A DNA stretch of 39,903 nucleotides from assembly GCF_000770635.1 (NCBI RefSeq), contig NZ_AVBF01000037.1, positions 1 through 39,903 on the forward strand. The letters run 5' to 3'. The stretch is from Pontibacillus yanchengensis Y32 (GTDB taxonomy: Bacteria; Bacillota; Bacilli; Bacillales; BH030062). Made by a program: the position numbers and the translations under genes. This document shows, piece after piece, positions 14,301 to 23,201 of the stretch (position 1 is its first letter; each line of letters opens with the position of its first letter). The notes below the pieces were generated by a model. The model did not search any database. It saw only the letters and a list, made by a program, of their open reading frames with translations, and had not been told where the DNA came from.

Positions 14301-15046
14301 TAATGGTAAGGTCCATCACTCTCTCGCGTAAGATTTAGCGCTTGTTCAGAATCGGCAAGCATGGCGTGCAGTTGATTTTTCACCTCACGCTTTAAGATGG
14401 AGAGCCATTCGAGTTCATCCTCTGGAGTCTCAGGATTAACTTTGTACATCGCGATTACTTGGTTCATCCATTGCTCAGGCCATGGATTTTGCATTGCAAA
14501 TTGGTATAGGCTCATCATTAGCTGTTCCACTTCTACATCACTTCGGTCACTGGAGAACCTATCTACAACTTCAAAAAATCGTTCTCGTTCCTCGCCTTCA
14601 GCTCCATACCACTCTTCAAACAGGTCTTCCATAATTTCCTGACGCATCAAGTCCGCTTCGATTTCATCTGCAATCCTGAATTGAGGATCTAAATCTAATA
14701 AATAAGCATAGCGGCGCACTACATCCATACAAAACGAGTGAAGTGTTGAAATGGAAGCGCGCTGTAGTAACGAAAGCTGTTTTTTCAAATGGGTCGAATC
14801 AGGATTTTGTTCCAGCGCTTGTTCAAGAGCTTCCCCGACACGATTACGCATCTCTTGTGCCGCTGCATTGGTGAAGGTTACGACAAGTAGTGAGTCAATA
14901 TCGGTAGGTTCGTCGCGGCTGAGTAATTTTTGAATAATTCGTTCTACAAGTACAGCCGTTTTACCTGACCCTGCCGCTGCCGCTACAAGCATATCCTTCC
15001 CACTAGTATAAATGGCTCTTTCCTGTTCTGGCGTCCATGTAGGCAT
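11321..15046 (-). CDS. addA: ATP-dependent helicase/nuclease subunit AddA
   Basis: A 1241-residue UvrD/RecB-type superfamily 1A helicase with a C-terminal RecB-family nuclease, the catalytic partner of AddB in double-strand-break end resection (the Firmicute RecBCD equivalent). Visible motifs: Walker A AAAAGSGKT (22-30), motif II LLIDEYQDTN, motif III VGDVKQSIYRFRHAEP, motif V VRIMTIHKSKGLEFP, motif VI VLYVALTRAKEKL, and nuclease residues in FIQGVIDCMI and MIIDYKTDQ near the end. Length matches B. subtilis AddA (about 1232). The ATG overlaps the addB stop as TAATG, so the two subunits are translationally coupled. SbcD and SbcC, which follow addA in B. subtilis, are absent; hlpB follows instead. 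Confidence 0.97.
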   Translation of the reverse strand: MPTWTPEQERAIYTSGKDMLVAAAAGSGKTAVLVERIIQKLLSRDEPTDIDSLLVVTFTNAAAQEMRNRVGEALEQALEQNPDSTHLKKQLSLLQRASISTLHSFCMDVVRRYAYLLDLDPQFRIADEIEADLMRQEIMEDLFEEWYGAEGEERERFFEVVDRFSSDRSDVEVEQLMMSLYQFAMQNPWPEQWMNQVIAMYKVNPETPEDELEWLSILKREVKNQLHAMLADSEQALNLTRESDGPYHYADAIDDDRERMQQALGLIDLSWQDLQNYMQQAGSFKKLSGKKVECDEEKKERVKTLRDRYKKRWQSLAQEWFSRSLPAYLQDMESLAPVVEQLMTLVKDFHRRFQQKKKEQALVDFADLEHYCLQVLMDESSTSENIVPSEVAQSYQNQFTELLIDEYQDTNMVQETILRMISQGEQAANVFMVGDVKQSIYRFRHAEPSLFISKYKQFAQEEHPAERVDLARNFRSRKEVLAGTNYIFRQILDEDVGEMTYDRDAELIYSNTIYDEVTSNDSEAELMVIDREASDEGEGSSNEDVHDLEKAQLEARAYAKKIKEWLGHGDGEPLQVVDKATGAKRSIQYRDIVILQRSMTWAPTIVEELKQQGIPVYAELSTGYFEAIEIQIMLSLLKVVDNPRQDIPLASVLRSPIVGLNEDDLTNIRLAKKNAAYFDALKQYRRVGENQELVQKVEHFLMRLDAWRIRARQGSLSELIWQIYRETGYYDFVGGIPGGRQRQANLRALYDRARVYESTSFRGLFRFLRFIERIEERGEDLGAARALGEQEDVVRIMTIHKSKGLEFPAVLLGGMDKQFNQRDLMAKYLLHKDIGFASKYIDPEKRIMYPTLAYHALKKEKQRELLAEEMRVLYVALTRAKEKLVMVGNVSSLDKKMQKWQEWIDHPTWVIPSQYRLETKSYLDWVAPALIRHEQNEVLRGEASINRIPEDIFNDESNWRISLHHANEFVNPATVEEQDHEALEKAVKEWKPFKEESQLNDEVERRLNFQYPHQKAIHHRAKQSVTELKRQREARDEYSADTLLKSSSKKPIVQRPRFMQKNQELSAAEKGSAMHTVLQHIPFNSVLTVPEIEEYVEKYVDMELLTRDEGDAIDYQAIEALYQSELGSRLIEADVIHREVPFTLALPAHEVYADWEEETNEKVFIQGVIDCMIPTENGWMIIDYKTDQINQDINDKLIEKLQDRYRTQISLYAEALERIWRKPVTDKYLYFFNGPLLTKVE

Positions 15047-18000
15047 TACGATTCCTCCCCTCTTTTCGTTATTTTGTCTAAAATATCTTCATCCTTCATT
15101 CCTTTTAATGATCGGTAACTATTTTCTTTAAGGGAAGGATCAAATTGACAAACGGAACGGAATTCACAGTAATCACAAGCAGCTTGCTGGTCTTTTTGGA
15201 ATGGATTTAGATCCACCTTTCCATTTGTAATGTCTTCTCCCGCTTGCATCATTAAATCGCGTATATACCCTTGTAGTTGTTGGAATGAAGCTTCCTCTGC
15301 CGTCTTTGAACTTTTCAAGAAGTCCCCATTTTTCTTTAATCCTGCTGGCACAATATGGCTTGTACCTGAATCAAGGCTCGTGTCCATCATTTTGACAATC
15401 TCTTCATCTTCTAATAAAAGACCTTGCATCTTAAACTTTTTGAATAACTCTTTTTCAATATCTACATCATCGAGTAACGTGTTATCTGATAACATCGGGT
15501 TATGAACGTGAAAATAGAGTACTCCTGCTGGGGAAGCTTGGGCCCCTAGCCATTGTTGGGCGTGCGTTAACACAACATCTAAATAGGCTAGCATCTGTAG
15601 AGCTAGTCCATAATACACTTCAACGAGATCGAGTCCTTTGGAGCTGGATTTATAGTCTATGATGCGTAGCAACAGTCCTTCGTCTCCTTGAGCGCGATCT
15701 ACACGATCTATACGTCCTCTAAGAAGTAGTTCAAACCCATTTTTCAAATCAAGCTTCATTGGTGGAATGGTTTCATCTGGTCCAAAACCAAGCTCAAGTC
15801 CAACGGGAGAGAACTGACTTCGCTTAGCTTGTTCGCTTAGCATGTAAGCAGCTCGAGCAACTACATCCTGCAATTTGCGTTGAATATATTGATAGCGATT
15901 CGAGCTATATAAAATTTGGTGCTGCAAGATAGGAGATAGCTGATGTACAGCACGTTCTGCATACTGGTTGGTATCCTGCTGGGATATCGTGTTCCAATCA
16001 CGCCCCTCTGCTTGGATCCATTCTGTGATTTGCTTTAACGCTTCGTGGAATAGGGTGCCAATATCAGGTGCATCCAATTTATATACAGAACGCTCTTGAA
16101 GCCCAAGACCATATTTAGCAAAATGCTGATATGAGCAGCGGTAATACGTTTCTAGCCTTGAGACACTAGCTTTGACTTGCTTCGGGTACAACTCTTCTGT
16201 TGTACGGTTTCCTAGGTTTGCTGGTGTATTTTCATAAAATAAACTCATCAACACGCGTCTCGTGTCCAGATGGTTCTTATCACGTACAATGAACCAGTCT
16301 AGTACATCCCACCACACATCCTTCATCGGATACCCTCGCAAATAACGGGAGAGTTGGGCAGTTAAGACAGACCGGGTCTTTTCCGGTGTGGTAATAAATC
16401 GTTCTGCATCCTGATGATCATCATCTTCCTGGAGAAGCATTTTTTCCTCCGCATGCGGGAAAAGTTCCTGGATACGCTTTACCATGGAAGATGGTGTTTT
16501 GGATTTCCCTTCCTCATTACTTAGCGGATAACTAATCCATAAGTAATCAGACGGCGCCGTGAAGGCCAGGTACACGTAAAAGTGATCATCCAATAACTGG
16601 CGCTTACTACTATCTGCCAACTGCATGCCATGCTCTGCTAACAACTCTCGCTCCTGTTCAGAAATCATCCCTTCAGCAGGTGGCTTCATAGGCCATAAAC
16701 CTTCATTCACGCCTAGTAGAAACGCACATTTGATGCCTGAAATACGGGAACGATCAACACTACCTACGATGACATGGTCCATATTTGGCGGAACATGGGC
16801 AAAATCAAGCGATTCAAAACCTGTATCAAGCGTTGTTCGGAAAACCGATAACGAAAGCTTGTCATCGCCAATCATTTCTACCATCTCTTCAAACAACTGA
16901 ACAACTGCGTCCCATACCTGCTCTTGCTCACGACCTTTTTCAATCAGCCCTTGATCATCATAATCGTCGCGCCAAGCATCCAGCTTTTCCGGCACTCCTA
17001 GATTTTCTAGCCACTCAAACAACACCTGGCATCGCTCTTTTACCGTCTTGGCTTCTCGAAGGGATTCGTCAAAAGGAAGCAAAGCTGCTGTCACCTGGTG
17101 TCGTAATCGATTCAGGCGTTCTTCCTTCCGTTTTTCTTCATCCGTTTGCGATGCCTGGTCGAATCCTTTAAAGCGCTGATAACGCCATCTTGACTCACCA
17201 ATCCATTTGTTTTTCGTTCGTATACCATACTCCAAACAATAGTTTTCTAGTTCATCGATAGCTTCCTGCGTAAGAGGATGTTCTGAATCTGATGATGGAA
17301 TGAAATCCGTTTTTAAAAGACGGAATATCGCATCATATCGCCAGTTTCCTTCAATAACGTCCATCGCAGAACGTAAAAATTCGATCAACGGATGGTTCAT
17401 CATCGTTCGTTTCTCATCAATAAACACAGGAATATTGTAGTCTTCAAATACGGTCGCAATAATATCGTGATAGACTTCTGGTTCTCGAATCAGCATCGCC
17501 ATATCTTGATAACGATAGCCACCATCACGCACGAGCTCAATAATCTCTTGCGCAACGCCCTCCACCTCAGCACGTGGATGCACGGCTTGAGCAATCGAGA
17601 TAGGCGTCTTATCCTGATAGGCAGGTGCTGGTCTTGTATTAAAATAATGCTCTAAGTGCTCAAAAGCATGCCTTTGTTGGAATCGGCCTACTTCTCCATA
17701 TAGATGCTTGATTTCCGTAATCGGAACAGATACTTCATTGGCTACCTCTTCGATCTCTTGGAAGGTATGACCTGTTTGATAGAATAAATCAAGCTCTGGT
17801 ATCTCCCCATACCGAGGTTCATCAAGCGTTAACGTAATCGATACACGGGCAGCTTTTTTCATTAGCGCTTGTAGTACAATCAGTTCTTGAGGAGTAAAGC
17901 TGTGGAATCCATCTAAATAAATCTCAGCACCCTCCAAAAAGTCCGCCTCTTCAATTTTGTTTGCCAAAAGCTGTAGCTGGTCTTCACTGTCAATGTATTG

Positions 18001-18540
18001 CTCTCTTAGAGCGTATAATAACTCTTCATATATGTAAGATAGATCCTCTAACTTGTGTTTAAGCGCTTCTTCCCCAGGATAGTGGTGAACATATTGATCC
18101 ATTGCATTCATTTGTTCCTGAAGGGTTTGTGGTGTCACGCGATACCGCTTAAACTCGGTAATCATTGTTTCCAATTGCTCGATAAACCCTTGCTTCTCAA
18201 TGGCCTTTTGGAATACGTTCCAATCTGATTTTCGTTGCTCCGTAATTTTGCGAAGCATCATCTGGACGCCTGTAGAGCTAATAAACTTTTTCGTTCCTCC
18301 ACCTGTCTCCTGAAGTACACGCCATGCCAAACGAGAAAAACTAAAAACTTGAGCTCGTATGCTTCCTTCTATTCCATCTTGCTTCAATAAAGCATACTCC
18401 TGCTGGAAGGTCATTTGCTCTGGAACCATATAGATAATGGGTGGCCCCTCTGGTGATGTTTGAAGCAGGTCTTTAATCTCTGTTAAACAGCGTGTGCTTT
18501 TACCAGAACCTGCTCGCCCTAATAAAAATCGTATGCTCAC
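15046..18540 (-). CDS. addB: ATP-dependent helicase/deoxyribonuclease subunit AddB
   Basis: A 1164-residue protein, essentially the same length as B. subtilis AddB (1166). It has an N-terminal Walker A loop GRAGSGKST (about 7-15), the inactivated helicase core used for Chi recognition in the family, and a C-terminal nuclease domain with IIDYKSSSKGLD. The four cysteines of the family's 4Fe-4S cluster are present: one in YYRCSYQHF and three in CDYCEFRSVCQF near the end. I chose GTG at 18540 because GGGGGAGG lies 5 nt upstream and the product starts at the conserved SIRFLLGRAG. An upstream ATG reading would add 30 unconserved residues. It is divergent from the MFS gene. Confidence 0.97.
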   Translation of the reverse strand: MSIRFLLGRAGSGKSTRCLTEIKDLLQTSPEGPPIIYMVPEQMTFQQEYALLKQDGIEGSIRAQVFSFSRLAWRVLQETGGGTKKFISSTGVQMMLRKITEQRKSDWNVFQKAIEKQGFIEQLETMITEFKRYRVTPQTLQEQMNAMDQYVHHYPGEEALKHKLEDLSYIYEELLYALREQYIDSEDQLQLLANKIEEADFLEGAEIYLDGFHSFTPQELIVLQALMKKAARVSITLTLDEPRYGEIPELDLFYQTGHTFQEIEEVANEVSVPITEIKHLYGEVGRFQQRHAFEHLEHYFNTRPAPAYQDKTPISIAQAVHPRAEVEGVAQEIIELVRDGGYRYQDMAMLIREPEVYHDIIATVFEDYNIPVFIDEKRTMMNHPLIEFLRSAMDVIEGNWRYDAIFRLLKTDFIPSSDSEHPLTQEAIDELENYCLEYGIRTKNKWIGESRWRYQRFKGFDQASQTDEEKRKEERLNRLRHQVTAALLPFDESLREAKTVKERCQVLFEWLENLGVPEKLDAWRDDYDDQGLIEKGREQEQVWDAVVQLFEEMVEMIGDDKLSLSVFRTTLDTGFESLDFAHVPPNMDHVIVGSVDRSRISGIKCAFLLGVNEGLWPMKPPAEGMISEQERELLAEHGMQLADSSKRQLLDDHFYVYLAFTAPSDYLWISYPLSNEEGKSKTPSSMVKRIQELFPHAEEKMLLQEDDDHQDAERFITTPEKTRSVLTAQLSRYLRGYPMKDVWWDVLDWFIVRDKNHLDTRRVLMSLFYENTPANLGNRTTEELYPKQVKASVSRLETYYRCSYQHFAKYGLGLQERSVYKLDAPDIGTLFHEALKQITEWIQAEGRDWNTISQQDTNQYAERAVHQLSPILQHQILYSSNRYQYIQRKLQDVVARAAYMLSEQAKRSQFSPVGLELGFGPDETIPPMKLDLKNGFELLLRGRIDRVDRAQGDEGLLLRIIDYKSSSKGLDLVEVYYGLALQMLAYLDVVLTHAQQWLGAQASPAGVLYFHVHNPMLSDNTLLDDVDIEKELFKKFKMQGLLLEDEEIVKMMDTSLDSGTSHIVPAGLKKNGDFLKSSKTAEEASFQQLQGYIRDLMMQAGEDITNGKVDLNPFQKDQQAACDYCEFRSVCQFDPSLKENSYRSLKGMKDEDILDKITKRGEES

Positions 18541-18618
18541 TGTTTCCTCCCCCTTTATGAACCATTTATGTATTATTTGCATAGAGTAACCACTACGTAT
18601 TCTAGAAGGAGTGGTCTC

Positions 18619-19821
18619 ATGCACAGGCAAACGTGGATGGCTTTAGCCCTTGTGATAACAGGGATTTTCATTGCCAGTAACCTATATACGATGCTGCCGC
18701 TTCAACCTCAGCTAGCAGAGCATTTTGATATATCCATTACTACAGCCTCTTTAGCCAGTACGTTTTTTATCTTTCCATATGCCTTGGGATTGTTCTTTTT
18801 TGGAATACTAGCTGACCAAATTCCTCATAAACGATTATTAGTCTTTGGGATGATTAGTTTAGTTATCATTTCCATGTTGATTGGTTACGCACCAACGTTT
18901 TGGGTTTTCCTTGGTATGAGAGCTATTCAAGGTGTAATGGCTGCAAGCTTTGCTCCCACCGCCTTCGCTTACACATTTGAACATTTCCAAGGCCAGCAAC
19001 AAGCTTTCGTCATCGCAATGATTAATACTGGTTTCTTATTTGCTGGTATTTTCGGTCAGATTCTATCAGTTGCTCTTACCGACGTTGGTGATTCGTATAA
19101 GGCTGTTTTTTTTGGGTTTTCTTTCATCTATTTTCTATGCTTTCTGGCCATGAGTATATCGCTATATACTTCTACTAAAAAGAAGAAAAAAATTGTATTT
19201 GCCCTGTCCCCTATTTTATCATTTTTTCAGTGCAGACCCTTACAGAAACTTTATGCAATTGCCTTTTTCTTACTAATGGCAGTCATGTTGTTTTACGGAA
19301 GTTTTGAGCTATATATGTACGAAGTAAGCATGAGCATTCCTTTTTCGCTTCAAACGTTTCGATTTATTGGATTAGCAGGAATTATTCCAGCTTTCTTTGC
19401 TGGACCTTTGCAGAAACGATTCGGAGCAAGACTGGTTTTATGTCTATTTCTCATGCTTATGACGTTAGGAATATCTATCCCGTTGTTCACTATAAATATA
19501 TGGACATTGCTTGTGGCATCTATTTTGCTAATCGCTTCAACTACATTGACCATTCCGATGGTCATTCTACTAATTGGCCAATTCGCTTCCCACGCTAGAG
19601 CAAGTGCTGTATCCATTTATTCGTTTACACTTCTGACAGGAGCGAGCATCGGAAGCATTGTAGCAGCTTGGGTTCCATTCGAGACCGTTCTTGTTATTGT
19701 GGCACTCCTGTTTGCTTCCCTATCCTTATTAAGTTTAACTATCCAAAAACCTTCGATATTTGTGGAATCGTATCAGCGGAAGAGAATGAAACAGATTAGC
19801 GGGGAGATTCGAAATAAGTGA
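18619..19821 (+). CDS. MFS transporter (DHA1-like)
   Basis: A 400-residue major facilitator superfamily protein with twelve predicted membrane helices. The loop 2-3 motif is present as GILADQIPHKRLLVFG, and the N-terminal half has the helix-4 motif RAIQGVMAAS typical of proton-coupled efflux transporters. It resembles YnfM-type exporters. The substrate is unknown. AGAAGGAGTGG precedes the ATG at 18619; an ATG at 18568 has no such site and overlaps the divergent addB region. It is a single gene converging on lepB with a shared terminator between. Confidence 0.85.
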   Translation: MHRQTWMALALVITGIFIASNLYTMLPLQPQLAEHFDISITTASLASTFFIFPYALGLFFFGILADQIPHKRLLVFGMISLVIISMLIGYAPTFWVFLGMRAIQGVMAASFAPTAFAYTFEHFQGQQQAFVIAMINTGFLFAGIFGQILSVALTDVGDSYKAVFFGFSFIYFLCFLAMSISLYTSTKKKKKIVFALSPILSFFQCRPLQKLYAIAFFLLMAVMLFYGSFELYMYEVSMSIPFSLQTFRFIGLAGIIPAFFAGPLQKRFGARLVLCLFLMLMTLGISIPLFTINIWTLLVASILLIASTTLTIPMVILLIGQFASHARASAVSIYSFTLLTGASIGSIVAAWVPFETVLVIVALLFASLSLLSLTIQKPSIFVESYQRKRMKQISGEIRNK

Positions 19822-19846
19822 ATATCCTAGTTCACATTATAAGTCA

Positions 19847-19886
19847 AATAAAAAATCCTTCCACAACGTAAAAGTGGCAAGGATTT
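19847..19886. terminator. terminator between the MFS gene and lepB
   Basis: AAATCCTT-CCAC and GTGG-AAGGATTT form a 12-bp stem with one bulged base (19853-19886). On the minus strand it is followed by TTTTTTATT, so it mainly ends lepB. A weaker T-rich tail (TTCTTCG) is present on the plus strand. Confidence 0.85.
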
Positions 19887-19891
19887 CTTCG

Positions 19892-20434
19892 TTAAAAGGT
19901 TAGGGCGAGCTGAGAAATAGGCCAGTATCGCACATCTACTTTTCCGACAATGGTCTCAATCGGCACAAAACCAAAATAACGACTATCTAGTGATTCTCTT
20001 CGGTTATCTCCTAATACAAACACGTGCCCTTCTGGAACCTCTTTTCTATCTGTTGCATCTTCAAGAGTAAAAGATTCTGTTAGAGGTTTTCCATCATTTT
20101 GACGGAATGGATCTAAGTACTTCTCATCAACTTTCTGTCCGTTTAAGTAGAGCATATCATCTTTATATTCAATTCGATCACCAGGCAACCCAATTACACG
20201 CTTCACATAGTCCTCTTTTTTGTTAGCGTGAAATACAATGACATCTTCATGGTGAACATCTGTCCAATCATAAACTACTTTATTAACCATAAGTAAGTTT
20301 CCATCAAACAAAGTAGGTTCCATCGATTTTCCATCAACGATATAACTTGCAAATAAAAACGTTCTAAACGCCATGGCAAGTACAATCGCAAACAAAATCG
20401 TCCTTACCCATTTCCATATGTTGTTCCTATTCAT
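19892..20434 (-). CDS. lepB: type I signal peptidase (SipV-like)
   Basis: A 180-residue Gram-positive type I signal peptidase that cleaves secretory signal peptides on the outer face of the membrane. One N-terminal membrane helix (about 8-28) is followed by the catalytic Ser37 in GKSMEPTL, the general base Lys78 in DYVKRVIGLPGDR, and the box D/E motif VFVLGDNRRESLDSRYFG. The ATG at 20434 follows CTGGAGGAG at a usual distance. It lies between yhjE and addB, the position of sipV in B. subtilis. Other sip paralogues are probably elsewhere in the genome. Confidence 0.95.
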   Translation of the reverse strand: MNRNNIWKWVRTILFAIVLAMAFRTFLFASYIVDGKSMEPTLFDGNLLMVNKVVYDWTDVHHEDVIVFHANKKEDYVKRVIGLPGDRIEYKDDMLYLNGQKVDEKYLDPFRQNDGKPLTESFTLEDATDRKEVPEGHVFVLGDNRRESLDSRYFGFVPIETIVGKVDVRYWPISQLALTF

Positions 20435-20488
20435 GGATTTACTCCTCCAGGTGTGTGCTATAAACATCTTACCCGGATTAATTTATAT

Positions 20489-21151
20489 TTAATCGTTTGC
20501 ACTTGTTTTTTCCTGTTCTTTCTCCTGGGACTTCTTCTGCAATCGACGTTCTATAAACTTTCCGATTATCCAAAATACAGCAATACAAATTCCAACAATG
20601 ATGGTTTTAATAGGATTCTGAGCAAACTCCGTTATACTGTGACCTACATAGGCAATAGTAAAAATCATGACAGCTTTCCCTAAAAATACTGCCAACGCAA
20701 ATTGCTGAAAGCTAACTTTAGACAACGCGCCAACTACGTTAATAATTGCAGATGGTGAAAACGGAAAGCACATTAACAAAAACAATGGGCCAAACCCGTG
20801 TCTCTCTAACCATTGCATAACCCGCTGTACTTGTTTATGTTTTCGAACAAACTGAAAAAAACGCTGTTGACCGAGACGGCGAATTACCCTAAACACAATC
20901 AAGGCTCCTAAGGATGCTCCAATCCAAGAATAAAGAAACCCTTTAAGTAAGCCATACGCAATCGAATTACCTATTACAAAAATAAACAAAGGCAGGAAAG
21001 GAAAAATCGCTTCAAATAGTGGTAATAGTATTCCTGGCAAAGGACCTAGCTGCTCATATTGATTCAACAGCTGCATGATAAAATCATCAAATGTATCGTC
21101 TTCAATCATTTTCTTAAGTGATTCGAAGTCTAAATTTTGGATTTTGTCCAT
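20489..21151 (-). CDS. yhjE: TVP38/TMEM64 (DedA-like) membrane protein, YhjE type
   Basis: A 220-residue membrane protein of the VTT/TVP38 superfamily with about six hydrophobic segments, including two re-entrant-type stretches (GPLPGILLPLFEAIFPFLPL and FLLMCFPFSPSAIINVVGALS) that carry the conserved phenylalanine/proline pattern. The C terminus is highly charged (RRLQKKSQEKEQEK). Related proteins act in lipid scrambling or transport across the membrane. The neighbours yhjD and sipV-like lepB match the B. subtilis order. The start has a moderate AGGAGCTTAC site. Confidence 0.85.
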   Translation of the reverse strand: MDKIQNLDFESLKKMIEDDTFDDFIMQLLNQYEQLGPLPGILLPLFEAIFPFLPLFIFVIGNSIAYGLLKGFLYSWIGASLGALIVFRVIRRLGQQRFFQFVRKHKQVQRVMQWLERHGFGPLFLLMCFPFSPSAIINVVGALSKVSFQQFALAVFLGKAVMIFTIAYVGHSITEFAQNPIKTIIVGICIAVFWIIGKFIERRLQKKSQEKEQEKTSAND

Positions 21152-21300
21152 ATGTAAGCTCCTAATTTATAATCCACACATCTACTTCCCGTTGGTAACC
21201 AGTATTACTCTTTTATTCTAATTCAAAACCTTCCCTTATGCCTAGAGTTATACTTATTCCACCTATCCCCCCAAACTGATAAAATCTACGCTTAAAGAAA

Positions 21301-21502
21301 AGCGCAAGCGCCCGTCTAGCGACGTACAAACTGCTGCCCACACGACGTGGGTTGGTTCGATGTTGCTGCACGATGCAGCGATCTTAATCGAACATCCTAT
21401 AAATCATTTGGAGATAAAGGAAACACGAAGAGCGGTAGCGATTCGATGTTGACTTATCGTAAGGAGGAGCAGGAAGTTTGCTAGTCGCTGGGCGCTGGAG
21501 CT
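21301..21502. repeat. structured dispersed repeat, family A, copy 2
   Basis: A copy of the about 200-bp element with the same orientation and internal order as the copy at 1361. The ends are AGCGCAAGCGCCCGTC and GTCGCTGGGCGCTGGAGCT. The core contains CCCAC/GTGGG, TTCGAT/ATCGAA and GCTGC/GCAGC hairpins, then CGAAGAGCG with GCGATTCG. The 50-bp 3' flank shared by copies 1 and 3 is not clearly present. It fills most of the 486-nt gap between yhjE and yhjD. Confidence 0.85.
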
Positions 21503-21575
21503 AGACATGTATGCGCCAGAAACTTATACTTTCTTTACGCTTAAAATAAAATGATGGAATTCATCATTATGATGT

Positions 21576-21603
21576 TTGTTTTTACATATACATAGGGTAT
21601 AAT
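21576..21603 (+). promoter_or_regulatory. promoter of yhjD
   Basis: A perfect -10 TATAAT at 21598-21603 with a weak -35 TTGTTT at 21576-21581 (16-bp spacing), 35 bp before the yhjD start codon. Confidence 0.6.
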
Positions 21604-21637
21604 AGAACATGTGTTCGATTATACAGGAGGGAACATC

Positions 21638-22027
21638 ATGCGTTATCTCAAAGAAGAGGACCGAGAACTCGCATCACGATATCTATTTTTATCGATGGCT
21701 CTAATTGTGATCGCTCAGGACATTCATACAATCGAAAACGGTACCTTTAAAATCAAAGAACCCTACTTAGAGCTTCTTAGAAAAATGGAGCATAAGGGGA
21801 AAGCAGAACGAAAATACTTAAAAGAAGTTATGAAAAACAAAAAACTAGATGTCATCTATTTAAATAAAAATGAATCCTTTTCTTCTTATTTGTTTACGTG
21901 TAATGGCTATGAAGAAAAACGAAATTACTTCAATCCAGCAATTCGAAAAAATGTAGAAACGATCATTTATGAACTGATGAGGAAAGGTATGCAGGCAAAT
22001 CATCACCATCTGGCTTCAGCTGAATAA
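21638..22027 (+). CDS. yhjD: YhjD-like protein of unknown function
   Basis: A 129-residue soluble protein resembling B. subtilis YhjD, which occupies the same position next to yhjE. It starts MRYLKEEDRELASRYLFLSM and contains no catalytic motif I can identify. A hydrophobic helix at residues about 16-28 is followed by charged helices; a YLFTCNGYEEKRNYFNPAIR stretch lies towards the C terminus, which ends in histidines. I chose ATG at 21638, 7 nt after CAGGAGGG. The function is not known. Confidence 0.75.
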   Translation: MRYLKEEDRELASRYLFLSMALIVIAQDIHTIENGTFKIKEPYLELLRKMEHKGKAERKYLKEVMKNKKLDVIYLNKNESFSSYLFTCNGYEEKRNYFNPAIRKNVETIIYELMRKGMQANHHHLASAE

Positions 22028-22245
22028 AAATGCTCACAACTGAGAGACTTAAGTGAAGCCTAGCCGTGACTGATATAGGAATTGCTATAACAAGTCTTTT
22101 TTTGGGGGGGTAGAAATATGAGTACCAGAGATTTATGCACTCTTTACTTTCAAAAAAGTAGACAATCTTGATGGGTATGTTCAAATTAGGTAAACATTTT
22201 CTAGGGCTTCCATGTTATCCCCCCCTTTTTAGGGGGCACTGTAAC
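22028..22245. other. gap between yhjD and the GNAT gene
   Basis: Nothing convincing is encoded. There is a G-rich run at about 22102-22110 and a small hairpin CCCCC-TTTTTA-GGGGG near 22220-22236 that may end the minus-strand GNAT transcript, although no T-run follows it. Confidence 0.4.
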
Positions 22246-23115
22246 TTAAATCCCAAACTCATATCCTTTATAAGTGAATTCACGAGTGAAGCCTATCCGC
22301 TCTGCGATAGCTCGAGAGGGATGATTCTCCTCCATGCAGTCCCAGTAAGGGGTGACTTTTCTCTCTATACACTCTTTCACATACGAATGCGCCACCCTTT
22401 GTCCTAGTTTTTTACCTTGATGATGTTTGTGGGTTTCTATATCAACGACATGAACATCTTCTGCTATAAATCCAGTAAAGCAAACACTTACAATGGTTTG
22501 ATCATATTCATAGACCACACAATACCCAATACCTTTCCTTAAAAATGTATCAATATCTGCCCAAAACTCTAATACCTTTTTATGTACAAACTCAATGTTA
22601 TTAAAATCATCTGAATCACAAAGTTCTTTTGTAATTTGCTTTACTTCATACCCTTTCTCTAAGCTAGGTTCTTTCTCCTTTAGATAATCTTCTTTGTAAA
22701 GCTTAAACACGTTTTGTTTCCAACTACCGAGCTCTCGATTAGCAAATACTTGTTCTATGATTTCATTCCATTGACTATGGTTGCCCATTACTTCAAATGA
22801 CTCCAGCTTTAATTTTCTTGCCTCTGGAAAAATGGTCCTCTCTATAAAATCATTAATTTCCTCATTAAATTTCTGATTGGAGGCATCACCAATAAAAAAG
22901 AACCCATCGTGATTTCCTAGCCAAATTAAACCAGAGGTAGGTGATAAACGATTGTCTACAAAAATACGCCCAGCATTATTCCCTTCAATGATTGCTTTCA
23001 CTTCCGCTTGCCCTTCCTTATTGATCAAATTATTACATCTATGAAAATCACTTTGTAGTAACTCAGAAATCATAGCCCCAATCATCTCCTCTTGTTCTTT
23101 GTCTCCCCTTAACAT
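22246..23115 (-). CDS. GNAT-family N-acetyltransferase
   Basis: A protein of up to 289 residues. The C-terminal half is a GNAT fold: FTGFIAEDVHVVDIETHKHHQGKKLGQRVA contains the beta4 strand and the acetyl-CoA loop (HHQGKKLG for Q/RxxGxG/A), followed by DCMEENHPSRAIAERIGF. The N-terminal half matches the large GNAT subgroup related to the zwittermicin-resistance acetyltransferase ZmaR. Start choice is uncertain: the ATG at 23115 has no ribosome binding site, while ATGs at 23085 and 23073 lie close after AAGAGGAG. The substrate is unknown. Confidence 0.85.
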   Translation of the reverse strand: MLRGDKEQEEMIGAMISELLQSDFHRCNNLINKEGQAEVKAIIEGNNAGRIFVDNRLSPTSGLIWLGNHDGFFFIGDASNQKFNEEINDFIERTIFPEARKLKLESFEVMGNHSQWNEIIEQVFANRELGSWKQNVFKLYKEDYLKEKEPSLEKGYEVKQITKELCDSDDFNNIEFVHKKVLEFWADIDTFLRKGIGYCVVYEYDQTIVSVCFTGFIAEDVHVVDIETHKHHQGKKLGQRVAHSYVKECIERKVTPYWDCMEENHPSRAIAERIGFTREFTYKGYEFGI

Positions 23116-23141
23116 AACATACTATAGTCGTTGTCTCTCGC

Positions 23142-23171
23142 AAAAAAATAGAGCTGGTTATCATAACCAGC
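23142..23171 (-). terminator. terminator of the ABC/two-component operon
   Basis: On the minus strand GCTGGTTA-TGA-TAACCAGC is followed by TCTATTTTTTTG, 30 nt after the response-regulator stop codon. Confidence 0.9.
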
Positions 23172-23201
23172 CCTTAATTTTCTTTACTTTTTAGAATCTG
23201 A

